Of a stretch of 64,000 nucleotides of DNA, positions 19,595 through 28,493 are shown in pieces (position 1 is the first letter of the stretch; each line of letters starts with the position of its first letter). The notes beneath the pieces are model-generated. The model saw only the letters and a list, made by a program, of their open reading frames with translations. It was not told the origin of the DNA and searched no databases. The stretch comes from Chloroflexota bacterium (GTDB lineage Bacteria; Chloroflexota; Anaerolineae; Anaerolineales; UBA4823). The stretch spans positions 22,842 through 86,841 of the forward strand of contig JAKQIM010000043.1 in the NCBI GenBank assembly GCA_029557965.1, in the 5' to 3' direction. The position numbers were made by a program, and so were the translations under genes.

Positions 19595-20746
19595 TCATCC
19601 TGCCAGGCCCTGTAAGAATGGGAGCATTTTTTGGACGACGGCCTCCCAGGTGTAGGCGGTTTCGACACGCTGGCGAGCGGCCTGGCCCATTTGCTGCCTG
19701 CGGGCGGGGTCTTTGAGCAAGCCTAGCATGGCAGATGCCAGGGCCTCGGGCTGGGGGGCAACAACCAGGCCGGTGGTATCGTGGGCGATAATCTCAGACA
19801 TGGCATCACCGGTGACGCCAATGCAGGGCAGGCCGTAAGCCATGGCTTCTAACAGAACATCGCCCCAGGTTTCTTCGCGGGATGGCAAGACGAAAAGATC
19901 AGCCTGCTGGTAAAGGGCGGCAATGGCAGCGCGATCCCAGGTGGGGGCGATGATATCGACCATCTCTTGGGAGAAGGCGTGCGGAATCGGGCCGCTGGTG
20001 ACCATGTTGAGATGGGCACGTGGATAAACCTGGCGCACCTGCGCAAAGGCGTGCAGCAAGATATCCCCACCTTTGCGTAGAAAATCTTTGCCGATGAATA
20101 AGATCTGCGGGCCGGGGATATCGTCTGACCGGGTGGCTGGATCGGGCAGGGTGGCAAAATTGACCCCGCCGCCCACTGCGACGACACGCTGCGGGGCAAT
20201 GCCGTAATCTTGGATGATAGAACGGCGCACGAACTGCCCGCGGGTGAAGATGAGGCTGGCGCGGGCGAAGGCCTGTTTTTCAAGGGCAATCCACTGTTGG
20301 CCCTGTTTCTCGTCAAAGGGGAAGCGCTGGCTGGCGTGTTTACGCTGCGAGAGCACCGCAGTGTAATCGGTGTAGATGACACCCGGCAGGGATGGGGCAG
20401 CCTGGAGGGCATCAAAGAGCACGCCAACCTGAAAGATGAGACATGGAGCTGGCTTTTCAACAGCGGCTTGCTGGCGCAGGATGCGCGCGGCACGCTGTGA
20501 GCGCAGGTGGAAAGCAGGCAGGTTTTTGTAGAAACGCTCTTTCCAGGTCTGTGGATGGGGATGAAAGGCTTGGGCCAGGTTGAGCCAGCGGGCCGGGCCG
20601 CGCAGGGTGAGGTCGTGGATGGCTTCAACCTGGCAGGCGCGGCTGAGGGCTTCAAAGAGCAGCCCGTATTTGGTGCGCGCTCCGGCTTCGTTCAGCACGT
20701 CGCCAACCAAGAAGCAGGACAGGCATGGGCGCGGTTGGGCGTTCAT
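19595..20746 (-). CDS. Family 4 glycosyltransferase
   Basis: A 383-residue GT-B fold retaining glycosyltransferase. The C-terminal nucleotide-sugar site has the E-x7-E pair in R-E-E-T-W-G-D-V-L-L-E-A-M; the loop G-K-D-F-L-R-K-G precedes it. The N-terminal acceptor half is poorly conserved. It overlaps the upstream GT2 gene by 4 bases (ATGA), so translation is coupled. Donor and acceptor sugars are unknown. Confidence 0.88.
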   Translation of the reverse strand: MNAQPRPCLSCFLVGDVLNEAGARTKYGLLFEALSRACQVEAIHDLTLRGPARWLNLAQAFHPHPQTWKERFYKNLPAFHLRSQRAARILRQQAAVEKPAPCLIFQVGVLFDALQAAPSLPGVIYTDYTAVLSQRKHASQRFPFDEKQGQQWIALEKQAFARASLIFTRGQFVRRSIIQDYGIAPQRVVAVGGGVNFATLPDPATRSDDIPGPQILFIGKDFLRKGGDILLHAFAQVRQVYPRAHLNMVTSGPIPHAFSQEMVDIIAPTWDRAAIAALYQQADLFVLPSREETWGDVLLEAMAYGLPCIGVTGDAMSEIIAHDTTGLVVAPQPEALASAMLGLLKDPARRQQMGQAARQRVETAYTWEAVVQKMLPFLQGLAG

Positions 20747-21951
20747 GCGTTATCCTCGCGGCGGGCCACGCGCTGCCAGAGGGCGGTCTGCTGCCCACTC
20801 AAGAAGCGGTAGAGCCCGCTGACGGCTGACAGGTTGCTGTTGACCAAAAATGCAGGCAGGTAGAGCAGCTTGCCAATCTTCGAGCGACTGAGGCTGTCAT
20901 TGCGGTGGATGATGCCGCCAAGCCAGGCCAGGGCATAAAAGATGGCTTGCAGGGCCAGCAGGATCCAGCCGAATGGCGCGCTGAGGGCCCACAAGCCAGG
21001 TTGGGTCGGCCGAGTGGGAAAAAGCAGGACGCCCAGGTTGCCGATCAGCGCGCCCAGCATGGCAAAAGGCACCAAAGGGCGAAGGAACTTGTGTGACACC
21101 ACCTGCCAGATGACGAGGGGGTTGCGCCAGGGCAAGAGCTGGGGAGCAAGCATGGCCTGGTAACGCCCGGCGATCATGCGGCTGCGGCGGATGGCCTCGT
21201 CTTTGGCGCTGGCTGAAACGCGCTCAAACGATCGGGCAGGCGCGGCATACACCACCCGGTAACCCTGGCGGATGGTCTGCATGGCCAGGCAAAAATCATC
21301 GTTGATGATCCGCTCAGGGGGTGGGGCGTAGAGCGCGCGGCGGATGGCGAGGATCTCACCAGAAACTCCGGTGCAGTTCCCCAGCCGGGTTTCTTGTTTC
21401 TTGATGAAGGATTCGTATTTCCAGTATAAACCTTCTGACTCGCCCAGGGCGCCATCGCCTTTTTGGATGGTCTTGGCGCCGCTGACCGCGCCAACACCTG
21501 GATCGGCAAAGGGGGCCACCAGGTGCCGCAGGGTGTCGGGGGCATAGGTGTTGTTGGCATCTGAGAAGACCACCACCTCGCCGTGAGCCTGTTGGATGGA
21601 GCGGTTGATGGCAGCCATTTTGCCGCGCCGCTCAGGTTGGTAAACAAGCGTGACGGGGAAGGATGGCGAGGCAAAGTTCCTGACGATGGCAGGGGTCTGA
21701 TCGTCAGAGCCATCGGCCGCTACGATGATCTCCAGCCGCTCGGGGGGATAATCGAGGGCCAGGCTGTTCTCAAGCTTCGAGGCAATGACGGTTTGTTCGT
21801 TATAAGCCGCGATGAGCAGGGTGACGCTGGGGGTATGCTGGGGCAAGGGCCTGGGTGATGGGCGCAGGCGCGCCAGCACAGCCAACAAAGCCGGGTAGCC
21901 CAGGTAGGTGTACAAAATGAGCGCCACACTCAGCCAGAATAAGACAGCCAT
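20743..21951 (-). CDS. Membrane-bound family 2 glycosyltransferase
   Basis: A 402-residue GT-A enzyme with one N-terminal and about three C-terminal membrane segments. The catalytic part includes A-A-Y-N-E, A-A-D-G-S-D-D, F-S-D-A-N-N and N-D-D-F, then R-R-S-R-M-I in place of the Q-x-x-R-W of true processive synthases. Start placed at ATG 21951, since the extra 34 residues available upstream are the shadow of the preceding gene. It could form the backbone or a branch of the polymer. It lies between two GT4 genes. Confidence 0.85.
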   Translation of the reverse strand: MAVLFWLSVALILYTYLGYPALLAVLARLRPSPRPLPQHTPSVTLLIAAYNEQTVIASKLENSLALDYPPERLEIIVAADGSDDQTPAIVRNFASPSFPVTLVYQPERRGKMAAINRSIQQAHGEVVVFSDANNTYAPDTLRHLVAPFADPGVGAVSGAKTIQKGDGALGESEGLYWKYESFIKKQETRLGNCTGVSGEILAIRRALYAPPPERIINDDFCLAMQTIRQGYRVVYAAPARSFERVSASAKDEAIRRSRMIAGRYQAMLAPQLLPWRNPLVIWQVVSHKFLRPLVPFAMLGALIGNLGVLLFPTRPTQPGLWALSAPFGWILLALQAIFYALAWLGGIIHRNDSLSRSKIGKLLYLPAFLVNSNLSAVSGLYRFLSGQQTALWQRVARREDNA

Positions 21952-21952
21952 T

Positions 21953-23194
21953 TTAGACCTCTGCTCCAGCCGGTTGGGCAGGGCGGTTTGCCAGGCGCCG
22001 GTACAGCGCTTCAAGCTGTTGGACGACGACCGGCAAAGCGTAGGTGGTTTCAATCTTCAGGCGGGCCTGGGCACCCAGCCGGGCTCGCAGGGGTGGGTCG
22101 CCCAGCAGGGTCAGCAAGGCCTGGGTTAACTGCTCAGGAGCATCAGGCGAGATGAGCCAGCCGTTTTCGGCGTGGGTGATCACGTCTGATGCGCCGCCCA
22201 CGTTGGTCACCAGGGCGGGCAGGCCGGTGGACATGGCTTCAAGCATGGCCACCGAAAGCCCCTCGGCAGTCGATGGCAGGACGAAGAGGTCAGCGGCTTG
22301 CAAGTAAGGGGCCACGTCTTCTTGGGGGCCGGCAAAGTGAACGCCCGGACCCGCGGCGGCCTTCAGGCTGGCCTCCAGCTCGCCAGTGCCCAATATCAAC
22401 AATAGGGCGCCCGGCAGGGCGCTGCGGACAGCCGGCCAGGCGCTGATAAGCTGGTCAACGCGTTTTTCGGCTGCCAGGCGGCCGGTGAAGATGGCGATGG
22501 GGTCTCCAGTCAAACCCAGGCGTTGGCGCAGGGCCAGGGCGGCCTCGCCAGCCAGGGGGGCAAAATGCACGGCATCAACGCCGTTGGGGATGGGGCAGCG
22601 CTGGCTGGCGGAGATGCCGGCGGCATCCATTTCATCCGCAATTTCCTGGCTGATAGGGATGAAGGCATCTACCGCACGGCGAAAGGCGGCCAGGCGTGCC
22701 CCGCCCATGAATTTCTGCTGCAAGCGGTGAAAATCGCCCAGGGGGCCGCTGCGGTGAGCGGTGACCACCACGGGGGTGCCAAGCATGCGTTTGGCGGCTA
22801 CGGCGGTGGTGGCCGGAGAGAAAACTTCGTGGGCGTGCAAGACGTGCGGCCGGAGACGGGCCAAGAGTGGCAGGGCCGCCAGGGTAAAGCTGAGCGAAGC
22901 CGTCACTTTGGGCCCGGGGATGGGCAGGCGGTATACCGGAACGCCACCGATGGTCTCAAAAGCTGATAGGCCGGCATACCGGCGCGTCAGGATGGATACT
23001 TGAACGCCGCGGGATTGCAAATGCTCAGCCACGGCGCGGATCTGGCGCTCGGCCCCTCCAATGAGGGGATGGTAGCGCTGAATCAGCATGGCAACCTTGA
23101 GGGGAGCGCTTGTTGGGGCGTGCGGCCTGGGCATGGGCGAGCCATCAGGGCGTGGATCGACCCATGGTGATGCGGCGAGCGCGGGGGTGGGCAT
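21953..23194 (-). CDS. Family 4 glycosyltransferase
   Basis: A 413-residue GT4 enzyme with the N-terminal G-G-A-E-R-Q loop and C-terminal E-G-L-S-V-A-M-L-E (E-x7-E), followed by T-N-V-G-G-A-S-D-V-I. Residues 1-30 form a Pro-rich extension before the fold starts at V-A-M-L-I-Q-R-Y. The stop codon lies 2 bases before the next gene's ATG region. Role in side-chain or repeat-unit assembly is inferred from context. Confidence 0.87.
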   Translation of the reverse strand: MPTPALAASPWVDPRPDGSPMPRPHAPTSAPLKVAMLIQRYHPLIGGAERQIRAVAEHLQSRGVQVSILTRRYAGLSAFETIGGVPVYRLPIPGPKVTASLSFTLAALPLLARLRPHVLHAHEVFSPATTAVAAKRMLGTPVVVTAHRSGPLGDFHRLQQKFMGGARLAAFRRAVDAFIPISQEIADEMDAAGISASQRCPIPNGVDAVHFAPLAGEAALALRQRLGLTGDPIAIFTGRLAAEKRVDQLISAWPAVRSALPGALLLILGTGELEASLKAAAGPGVHFAGPQEDVAPYLQAADLFVLPSTAEGLSVAMLEAMSTGLPALVTNVGGASDVITHAENGWLISPDAPEQLTQALLTLLGDPPLRARLGAQARLKIETTYALPVVVQQLEALYRRLANRPAQPAGAEV

Positions 23195-23195
23195 C

Positions 23196-24323
23196 TTAGA
23201 GACACTCCTGGTACAGTGAAAGGAGGCGCTCGAACCACGGGCGGGTGTGGTAGTGGGCTTCGGCGTGCTGCCGGGCTGCCTGGCCCAGGCGAGCGCGCTG
23301 CTCAGGGTCGTGCAGCAAATCGATCACCGCGGCAGCAAGTTGATCGGGCTGGTGCGGAGGAACAAGCCGGCCTGTGCCGGGCGAGAGTACGAGGGGGTTT
23401 TCGCCCACGCTGGTCACCACGCAGGGCAGGCCGGCCATCATTGCCTCTAACAGGGCCAGGGGCAGGCCCTCCCAATGGGAGGCGCTGACGAAGAGGTCGC
23501 TGGCTGCCAACAAGGCCGGCACATCTGTGCGCGCGCCCAATAAAATTACGCTGCTGCCCAGCCCCAGGGCTTCGGCCTGGGCTTGCAGGTCGGTGCGCAG
23601 CGGGCCATCGCCCGCAATGACCAGGGCCACGCCTGGGCAGGCCGAGCGCACCACAGCCAGGGCATCTAACAAGTCGGCATAGCCCTTGGGAATCGAGAGC
23701 CGCCCTACGGCGATCATCAATGGGCGTTCGGCATTGCCGGCGGCATTACCGGTGATGCTTTGGCGCAGGGCCAGGCGCTCGGCAGCAGATAGGGCGGCAG
23801 GGGCGGGCACAGCGTTGGGGATGACCGTGATGGGCTTGTTCCCCAGGCGAGGCTGGTGGGCCTGGGCCACGCTGTGCCCAACCGCAATCACGCGCCGTGC
23901 GCCCAGGCGCAGCCCCCAGGCTTCCAGGCGCTGGCGCCCGGCATGATAATGGCGGGCCTCCTGGCTGACGGAGTGCAGGGTGCCGATCACCGGCAAGCCC
24001 GCCAGGCGGCCTGCCAATACCCCGATGATGTTGGCGTAGGTGAGGTGAGTGTGCAGGATGTCAAACTGCCCCTGGCGCAAGAAGCGGGCAATCCGCAGGA
24101 TGCGGCCCGGTGAGAGCAGGCCTTGGCCCGTGAAATAGACCACCTGGGCTTGCAAGCTGCGTAGCTCAGCCTCCACCGGCGAGGCAGGGATTTGTTTCAG
24201 GCCGATCACAGCCAGGGGCAGGTCGTGTGCCTGGGCCTCGGCTGCAAAGTTGACCAACAGCTTTTCGGCGCCGCCAACTTTGATCGAGTCGATCATCTGT
24301 ACGATGCGCAGGGGCTGGTTCAC
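23196..24323 (-). CDS. Family 4 glycosyltransferase
   Basis: A 375-residue GT4 enzyme: I-K-V-G-G-A-E-K-L-L at the N-terminus, G-R-L-S-I-P-K-G in the middle, and E-G-L-P-L-A-L-L-E as the E-x7-E donor site. The start is a GTG overlapping the flippase stop by 4 bases. Sequence is similar in layout to its neighbour at 21953-23194 but not a recent duplicate. Confidence 0.87.
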   Translation of the reverse strand: MNQPLRIVQMIDSIKVGGAEKLLVNFAAEAQAHDLPLAVIGLKQIPASPVEAELRSLQAQVVYFTGQGLLSPGRILRIARFLRQGQFDILHTHLTYANIIGVLAGRLAGLPVIGTLHSVSQEARHYHAGRQRLEAWGLRLGARRVIAVGHSVAQAHQPRLGNKPITVIPNAVPAPAALSAAERLALRQSITGNAAGNAERPLMIAVGRLSIPKGYADLLDALAVVRSACPGVALVIAGDGPLRTDLQAQAEALGLGSSVILLGARTDVPALLAASDLFVSASHWEGLPLALLEAMMAGLPCVVTSVGENPLVLSPGTGRLVPPHQPDQLAAAVIDLLHDPEQRARLGQAARQHAEAHYHTRPWFERLLSLYQECL

Positions 24324-25801
24324 AGGGCGGCTCCGGTACTTTTACGTTTGAAGGCGGCCTTGAGGGTCTCAATGGCGCCTTGCAGCAAGGGGCGGTGGAA
24401 GAGCCACAGCGCGCCGCTGTAGATAGCCATGCCAACGCTGACGCTCGCAATCAACTGTGCCCAATGGTTGGCGGTGTTCAATACCGTTAAGGTTGCCAAA
24501 ACGCCGGCAGACATCAGGGCGCCGTTCACGAATGCGGGGCGCAGCGTAGCAAGGATGGTCTGGAAAGGGGTGTGCAGCATGCGGCTGGCAATGTACAGCT
24601 CGAAGATGCCCGAGACAAAGGCCACCGCAGCATGCGTCCAGCCGACGGCGGTGATGGTGCCGGGCCCCAAGATAGCCCAGAGCAGGGCGGGGATCAAGAC
24701 GATGGCGCGCAGGATGGAGATTTGGGTCAAAACGATGGGCCGGCCCTGGGCTTTGTAAACATCGCCAGCATTGTAGGCCAGCGAAAGCATGACAGAATAA
24801 ATGGAGATAGCCTGCATGACCGGGATGGCTTCGATCCACTTTTCGGTGAAGAAGGCCAACACCAGGGGGCGCGCCACCAGGGCCATGCCCAGGCCCATTG
24901 GCACCGTCACCAGCGAGACGTAACGGGTGGTGGTTAAGAAGCCGCGCTGCAGGGCCTGGGGATCTTCGCGCATGCGGGCATAGACCGGGAAGATGACTTT
25001 GCTGATGACATCGCAGAACTGCATCACCAACAGATCGGGGAAGCGGAAGGCCACGGTGTACACACCCAGGGCCGCAGCGCCCAAGAAACGCCCCACCAGC
25101 AGGTAGTCGGCATTGTTCAAGGTGATGCCCAAGGCATCTACCGAGACGATGTTCAGCCCGTAAGACAGCAAGGGCCGGACGAGGGATTTGGCAAATTGGA
25201 AGGATGGCCGCCAGGGCATGATGCGCCACAGCACCACCACCGATAAGGCGCGCCCCACGATCTGCCCGATGATCAGGCTCCAGGCGCCAAAGCCCAAGAG
25301 GGCTAAGATGATGGATGCCAGCCCTTTGCTGATGGCTTTGACGAAATCGGGGATGAATTTGCGTCCGAAGGAGAGCTCTTTGCGCAGCAGGGTATCGTGG
25401 ATGCTGCCCAGGGCTGAGATGGGGAAGACCAATGCCAGGGCACGCGTGACCGGCACGGCGCGCGGGTCTTGGAAGAAGCTGCCAACCAGCGGCGCGCCAA
25501 AGAAGGTGACCAGAAATAAAAGAATGCCAATGCCAATATTCAGCCAGAAGGCTGTGATCCGCGCCTTGGGATTGTCGCGGTGGTAGATCAACGCCGGGCC
25601 AATGCCCAGGTCACTGAGTACTTCGAGGAAGCTGATCACCACCGTGGCATAGCCAGCTACCCCAAATTCCTCTTCAACCAGCAGGCGCGCCAGGATAACA
25701 GTGCTCAAGAAAACCATCAGCTTGCCGCTGTAGAAAGACGCGTACGTCCAAAACGTGCCGCGCAGGGTGGCTTTCGCCAGGTCGGGGGAGGAATCAGGCA
25801 T
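24320..25801 (-). CDS. Oligosaccharide flippase (MOP/Wzx family)
   Basis: A 493-residue polytopic protein with about 14 hydrophobic segments. The N-terminus (R-G-T-F-W-T-Y-A-S-F-Y-S-G-K-L) and the R-K-E-L-S-F-G-R-K region are typical of the polysaccharide transporter family that moves undecaprenyl-linked repeat units across the membrane. It overlaps the O-antigen-ligase-like gene by 8 bases. With a Wzy-like and a Wzz-like protein alongside, a Wzx/Wzy-type pathway is indicated. Confidence 0.88.
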   Translation of the reverse strand: MPDSSPDLAKATLRGTFWTYASFYSGKLMVFLSTVILARLLVEEEFGVAGYATVVISFLEVLSDLGIGPALIYHRDNPKARITAFWLNIGIGILLFLVTFFGAPLVGSFFQDPRAVPVTRALALVFPISALGSIHDTLLRKELSFGRKFIPDFVKAISKGLASIILALLGFGAWSLIIGQIVGRALSVVVLWRIMPWRPSFQFAKSLVRPLLSYGLNIVSVDALGITLNNADYLLVGRFLGAAALGVYTVAFRFPDLLVMQFCDVISKVIFPVYARMREDPQALQRGFLTTTRYVSLVTVPMGLGMALVARPLVLAFFTEKWIEAIPVMQAISIYSVMLSLAYNAGDVYKAQGRPIVLTQISILRAIVLIPALLWAILGPGTITAVGWTHAAVAFVSGIFELYIASRMLHTPFQTILATLRPAFVNGALMSAGVLATLTVLNTANHWAQLIASVSVGMAIYSGALWLFHRPLLQGAIETLKAAFKRKSTGAAL

Positions 25802-27326
25802 AAGAAGAGCCCGGGTTCACCCTGGCAAGGGTATTCTTGGCGATCTGGGGCAAGGATAATGCGATGCCGATCAAGAGATAAAAGAAGCGTGGATAAGCGC
25901 CGTGGATGAAGAAAGCCGCACTCAGGTAACCGATCATGGCGATGATCAATGATGCTACCAGGTCTGCCTCGGGATGCAGGCCTGCCTTGAGGAAGGCCAG
26001 GCGAGATTTGTGCATGCAAGAGAAGACTGACCACAGGATGGCGCTGAAGATCAAGATGCCAGCCATGCCGTTCTCAGCCGCTACTTCAAGGAACAGGTTA
26101 TGCGGCTCGCGAGCTTCGGTGCGCGGATCGTAGCCGATGCGGCGCGAGTATTCCTGGTATAAGGTGGGGTAATTGCCCACACCTACACCCAATACGGGAT
26201 GATCGGCAAACATTTGGATGCCCACCAACAGTTCACTGGCCCGGCCGCGAAAAGAGACCTCAGAGCGCACGTCATTTTGGCCAGAAAACAGATCGGCAAC
26301 GGAGAGCAGGCGTTCGGTATAGGTGGCGGGGATCAGGCGCAGCAAGCCGGCGCCCATCACGAGGATCAGGGCTACCTCAATGGGGCGGGGCGGGCGAAAG
26401 ACTGCCATGGCAACCAGCATGATCAGCAAGGCCACAAAGGCGCCGCGCGAATAGCTGAACATGACGGTGAGGGCGCAGACGGCAAAGGCCCAAAGAGCCA
26501 GGAGGCGCAGTGGCACAGATTTCTCTGCACCGGCGCGCATCACTGCCAGGGGGATGAGAACCAGCATGATCTGGGCAAAGAAGTTGGGGTCTCCAATTGG
26601 CCCTCCGACCCGGCCTCCTTCGGTGGTGCCCACCAGGTTCAATACAGGGGCCTGCCCAAACCCCCAAAAGGCATTATTCCAGTCGCTGGTCAAGAATTGG
26701 TACACGCTGATGCTGCCCATCAAGATACCCGCCACCAACAGCATCCAAACAGCCCCCCGCAAGGTGGCAATGTTTTGCATTAATACGACGATGATGACGG
26801 TGATGATGGCATCTTTGATGAAATCGCTAAGCGCCTCGCGGGCGGCCCAAAAATCTGAGGCATAGAGGAGGGAGGTAAAGATCACCAGGCCGTACACGCC
26901 CATCAGCACTGTCGGGCGTACCCATCCCTGGGGCTGTTCTTGATATAAGGCCCAGCGCACCAGGATGGCGGCAATGAGCAGGGCTACCAGGGGCTTGGCG
27001 ATGGAGGGGGCGCCGTGATACTCGATCAGCACGTCTGAGAGCCGGGTGTAGGTGGCAAAAATGAACGCTAATAGACCCAGGTCCGGGCGAATGATGGTCA
27101 GGATGGCTACGATCACACCTGCAATGGCGGCCGCGGTGACCAGCGGCCCCAAGAAGCGCGAGACAGCCAGGGCTGTGCCAGTGCCGGTGATGAAAGCCAG
27201 GAAGGCAAAACCCAGCGAGAGCCAGCTCACATGGAATGATTTGGCCTGGCGGGCAAGGGGTGGGTGCCTATTGCTCTGCCCTGTAGATTGCCAGGCAGGC
27301 AAGGCTTTGAACAGAACAGCTTTCAA
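25794..27326 (-). CDS. O-antigen ligase / Wzy-type polymerase family membrane protein
   Basis: A 510-residue protein with about 12 hydrophobic segments. The large periplasmic loop carries F-R-G-R..L..H-P-V-L-G-V-G-V-G-N-Y and E-P-H-N-L-F-L-E, the two signatures of the WaaL/Wzy superfamily (conserved Arg and His). It polymerises or ligates lipid-linked repeat units outside the membrane. The start is a TTG three bases after the Wzz gene stop; the true start could be a little later as no strong ribosome site is visible. Confidence 0.85.
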   Translation of the reverse strand: MKAVLFKALPAWQSTGQSNRHPPLARQAKSFHVSWLSLGFAFLAFITGTGTALAVSRFLGPLVTAAAIAGVIVAILTIIRPDLGLLAFIFATYTRLSDVLIEYHGAPSIAKPLVALLIAAILVRWALYQEQPQGWVRPTVLMGVYGLVIFTSLLYASDFWAAREALSDFIKDAIITVIIVVLMQNIATLRGAVWMLLVAGILMGSISVYQFLTSDWNNAFWGFGQAPVLNLVGTTEGGRVGGPIGDPNFFAQIMLVLIPLAVMRAGAEKSVPLRLLALWAFAVCALTVMFSYSRGAFVALLIMLVAMAVFRPPRPIEVALILVMGAGLLRLIPATYTERLLSVADLFSGQNDVRSEVSFRGRASELLVGIQMFADHPVLGVGVGNYPTLYQEYSRRIGYDPRTEAREPHNLFLEVAAENGMAGILIFSAILWSVFSCMHKSRLAFLKAGLHPEADLVASLIIAMIGYLSAAFFIHGAYPRFFYLLIGIALSLPQIAKNTLARVNPGSSYA

Positions 27327-27329
27327 AGC

Positions 27330-28460
27330 TTAAGCTTCCTCTGCCAGCACCACTGGGCACTGCGTGCCCCTTTTGTCACGCCCTTGCAGGAGTGCGGTTT
27401 CTAGTGCTTTGGTGGTGCGCTCGACCAGGCTTTGAACGGAGCTATTGTTTTCATAGGTGGCAACCCCAACATAAGGCTCAAGGTTGAGGGTTTCATTGGC
27501 GTTAAAAACACCGTTTTCTAGAATGATGGGGGTAGAGAGAGCCTGGCAAATGCGTTTGAGCGTTCGGATTGCGGCCGTGCCGGGCGTGGCAGGCAGCAAA
27601 ATGGCGAAGCAGAGATCATCCCAGCGCCCAACGATGTCACCGCCGCGCAGCTCTTTGCGCAGGATGGTTGCCACCTGGCGCAGCAGGGGCTGCATCAGCG
27701 GCTGGGGCAGGGTATCGATCAGGTCTTTCAGGCCGTTCATCTGGATCATCGCCAGTGAAAGCACCCCCTCAGGACGCTGCGCTACCTCATCCTCCAGTAC
27801 ATGTTGGAAATGACGGCGGTTATAAGCCCCTGATGCGCCGTCGAGGTTGCGGCGTTGGCGGTAGGCATCCAGGGGAATGCGGATCTGTTCGCTCAAGATG
27901 GCTAACCCAACTCCCACAACAGCCCCCAATACCAATGACAGCCCGGCATCGCGAATGGGTTGAGGGCTGGTGGGCTCGGTGGGCGCGGCGGCTGGGTCGA
28001 GCAGGTTGATATCGTAGATCTGGTAATAGGTTTTGATGTAATCAATGCCGCGCTGGCCCACGCTGTTGGCCAATAGGGCTGTGAGTTGGGGATCTGGGCC
28101 TTCTACTGAAAGCTCGAGGATGTTGGCATCGGGCAGGACTACCGCAGAGATCTCGTAACTGCTCAAGTCATCGGCGTTCAATCCCAGTGCCACGCTGGTC
28201 TCTTGAAAGATGCGCGAGCTTTGCATAAACTCGGCATAGGTCGAGACCACCGACCGTTTGTCGAGTGTGTCCAGGCTGTTTAGAACATCGGCGGCTTTGA
28301 TTAACTCGGGGTTAGGGCTGACCACGAAGCGGGCGCTGGCCTGGTAAATGGGTGTGGCAAGGTAGGCCGATATCAGGGCCACATTCAAAGCTGCCAGGGC
28401 CGTGATGGCAATGATCCACCATCCGCGCTGCAGCATGCGTAAATAATACCGTAATTCCAT
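27330..28460 (-). CDS. Wzz-type chain-length protein fused to a degenerate GGDEF domain
   Basis: A 376-residue fusion. Residues 1-195 are a Wzz/polysaccharide co-polymerase domain: a first membrane helix at about 14-34, the Y-x-A-S-A-R-F-V-V-S-P-N stretch, a periplasmic region, and a second helix at 172-192. Residues about 205-370 have the fold order of a GGDEF diguanylate cyclase (D-G-A-S-G-A-Y-N-R-R-H-F at its start). The active-site motif is D-D-L-C-F at 281-285 where G-G-D-E-F belongs, within G-R-W..F-A-I-L-L-P. It is therefore unlikely to make c-di-GMP but may bind a nucleotide or partner. Start has AAGGAGAATAACCACA upstream. Confidence 0.83.
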   Translation of the reverse strand: MELRYYLRMLQRGWWIIAITALAALNVALISAYLATPIYQASARFVVSPNPELIKAADVLNSLDTLDKRSVVSTYAEFMQSSRIFQETSVALGLNADDLSSYEISAVVLPDANILELSVEGPDPQLTALLANSVGQRGIDYIKTYYQIYDINLLDPAAAPTEPTSPQPIRDAGLSLVLGAVVGVGLAILSEQIRIPLDAYRQRRNLDGASGAYNRRHFQHVLEDEVAQRPEGVLSLAMIQMNGLKDLIDTLPQPLMQPLLRQVATILRKELRGGDIVGRWDDLCFAILLPATPGTAAIRTLKRICQALSTPIILENGVFNANETLNLEPYVGVATYENNSSVQSLVERTTKALETALLQGRDKRGTQCPVVLAEEA

Positions 28461-28493
28461 TGTGGTTATTCTCCTTGGCTGGCCTTGTCAATT

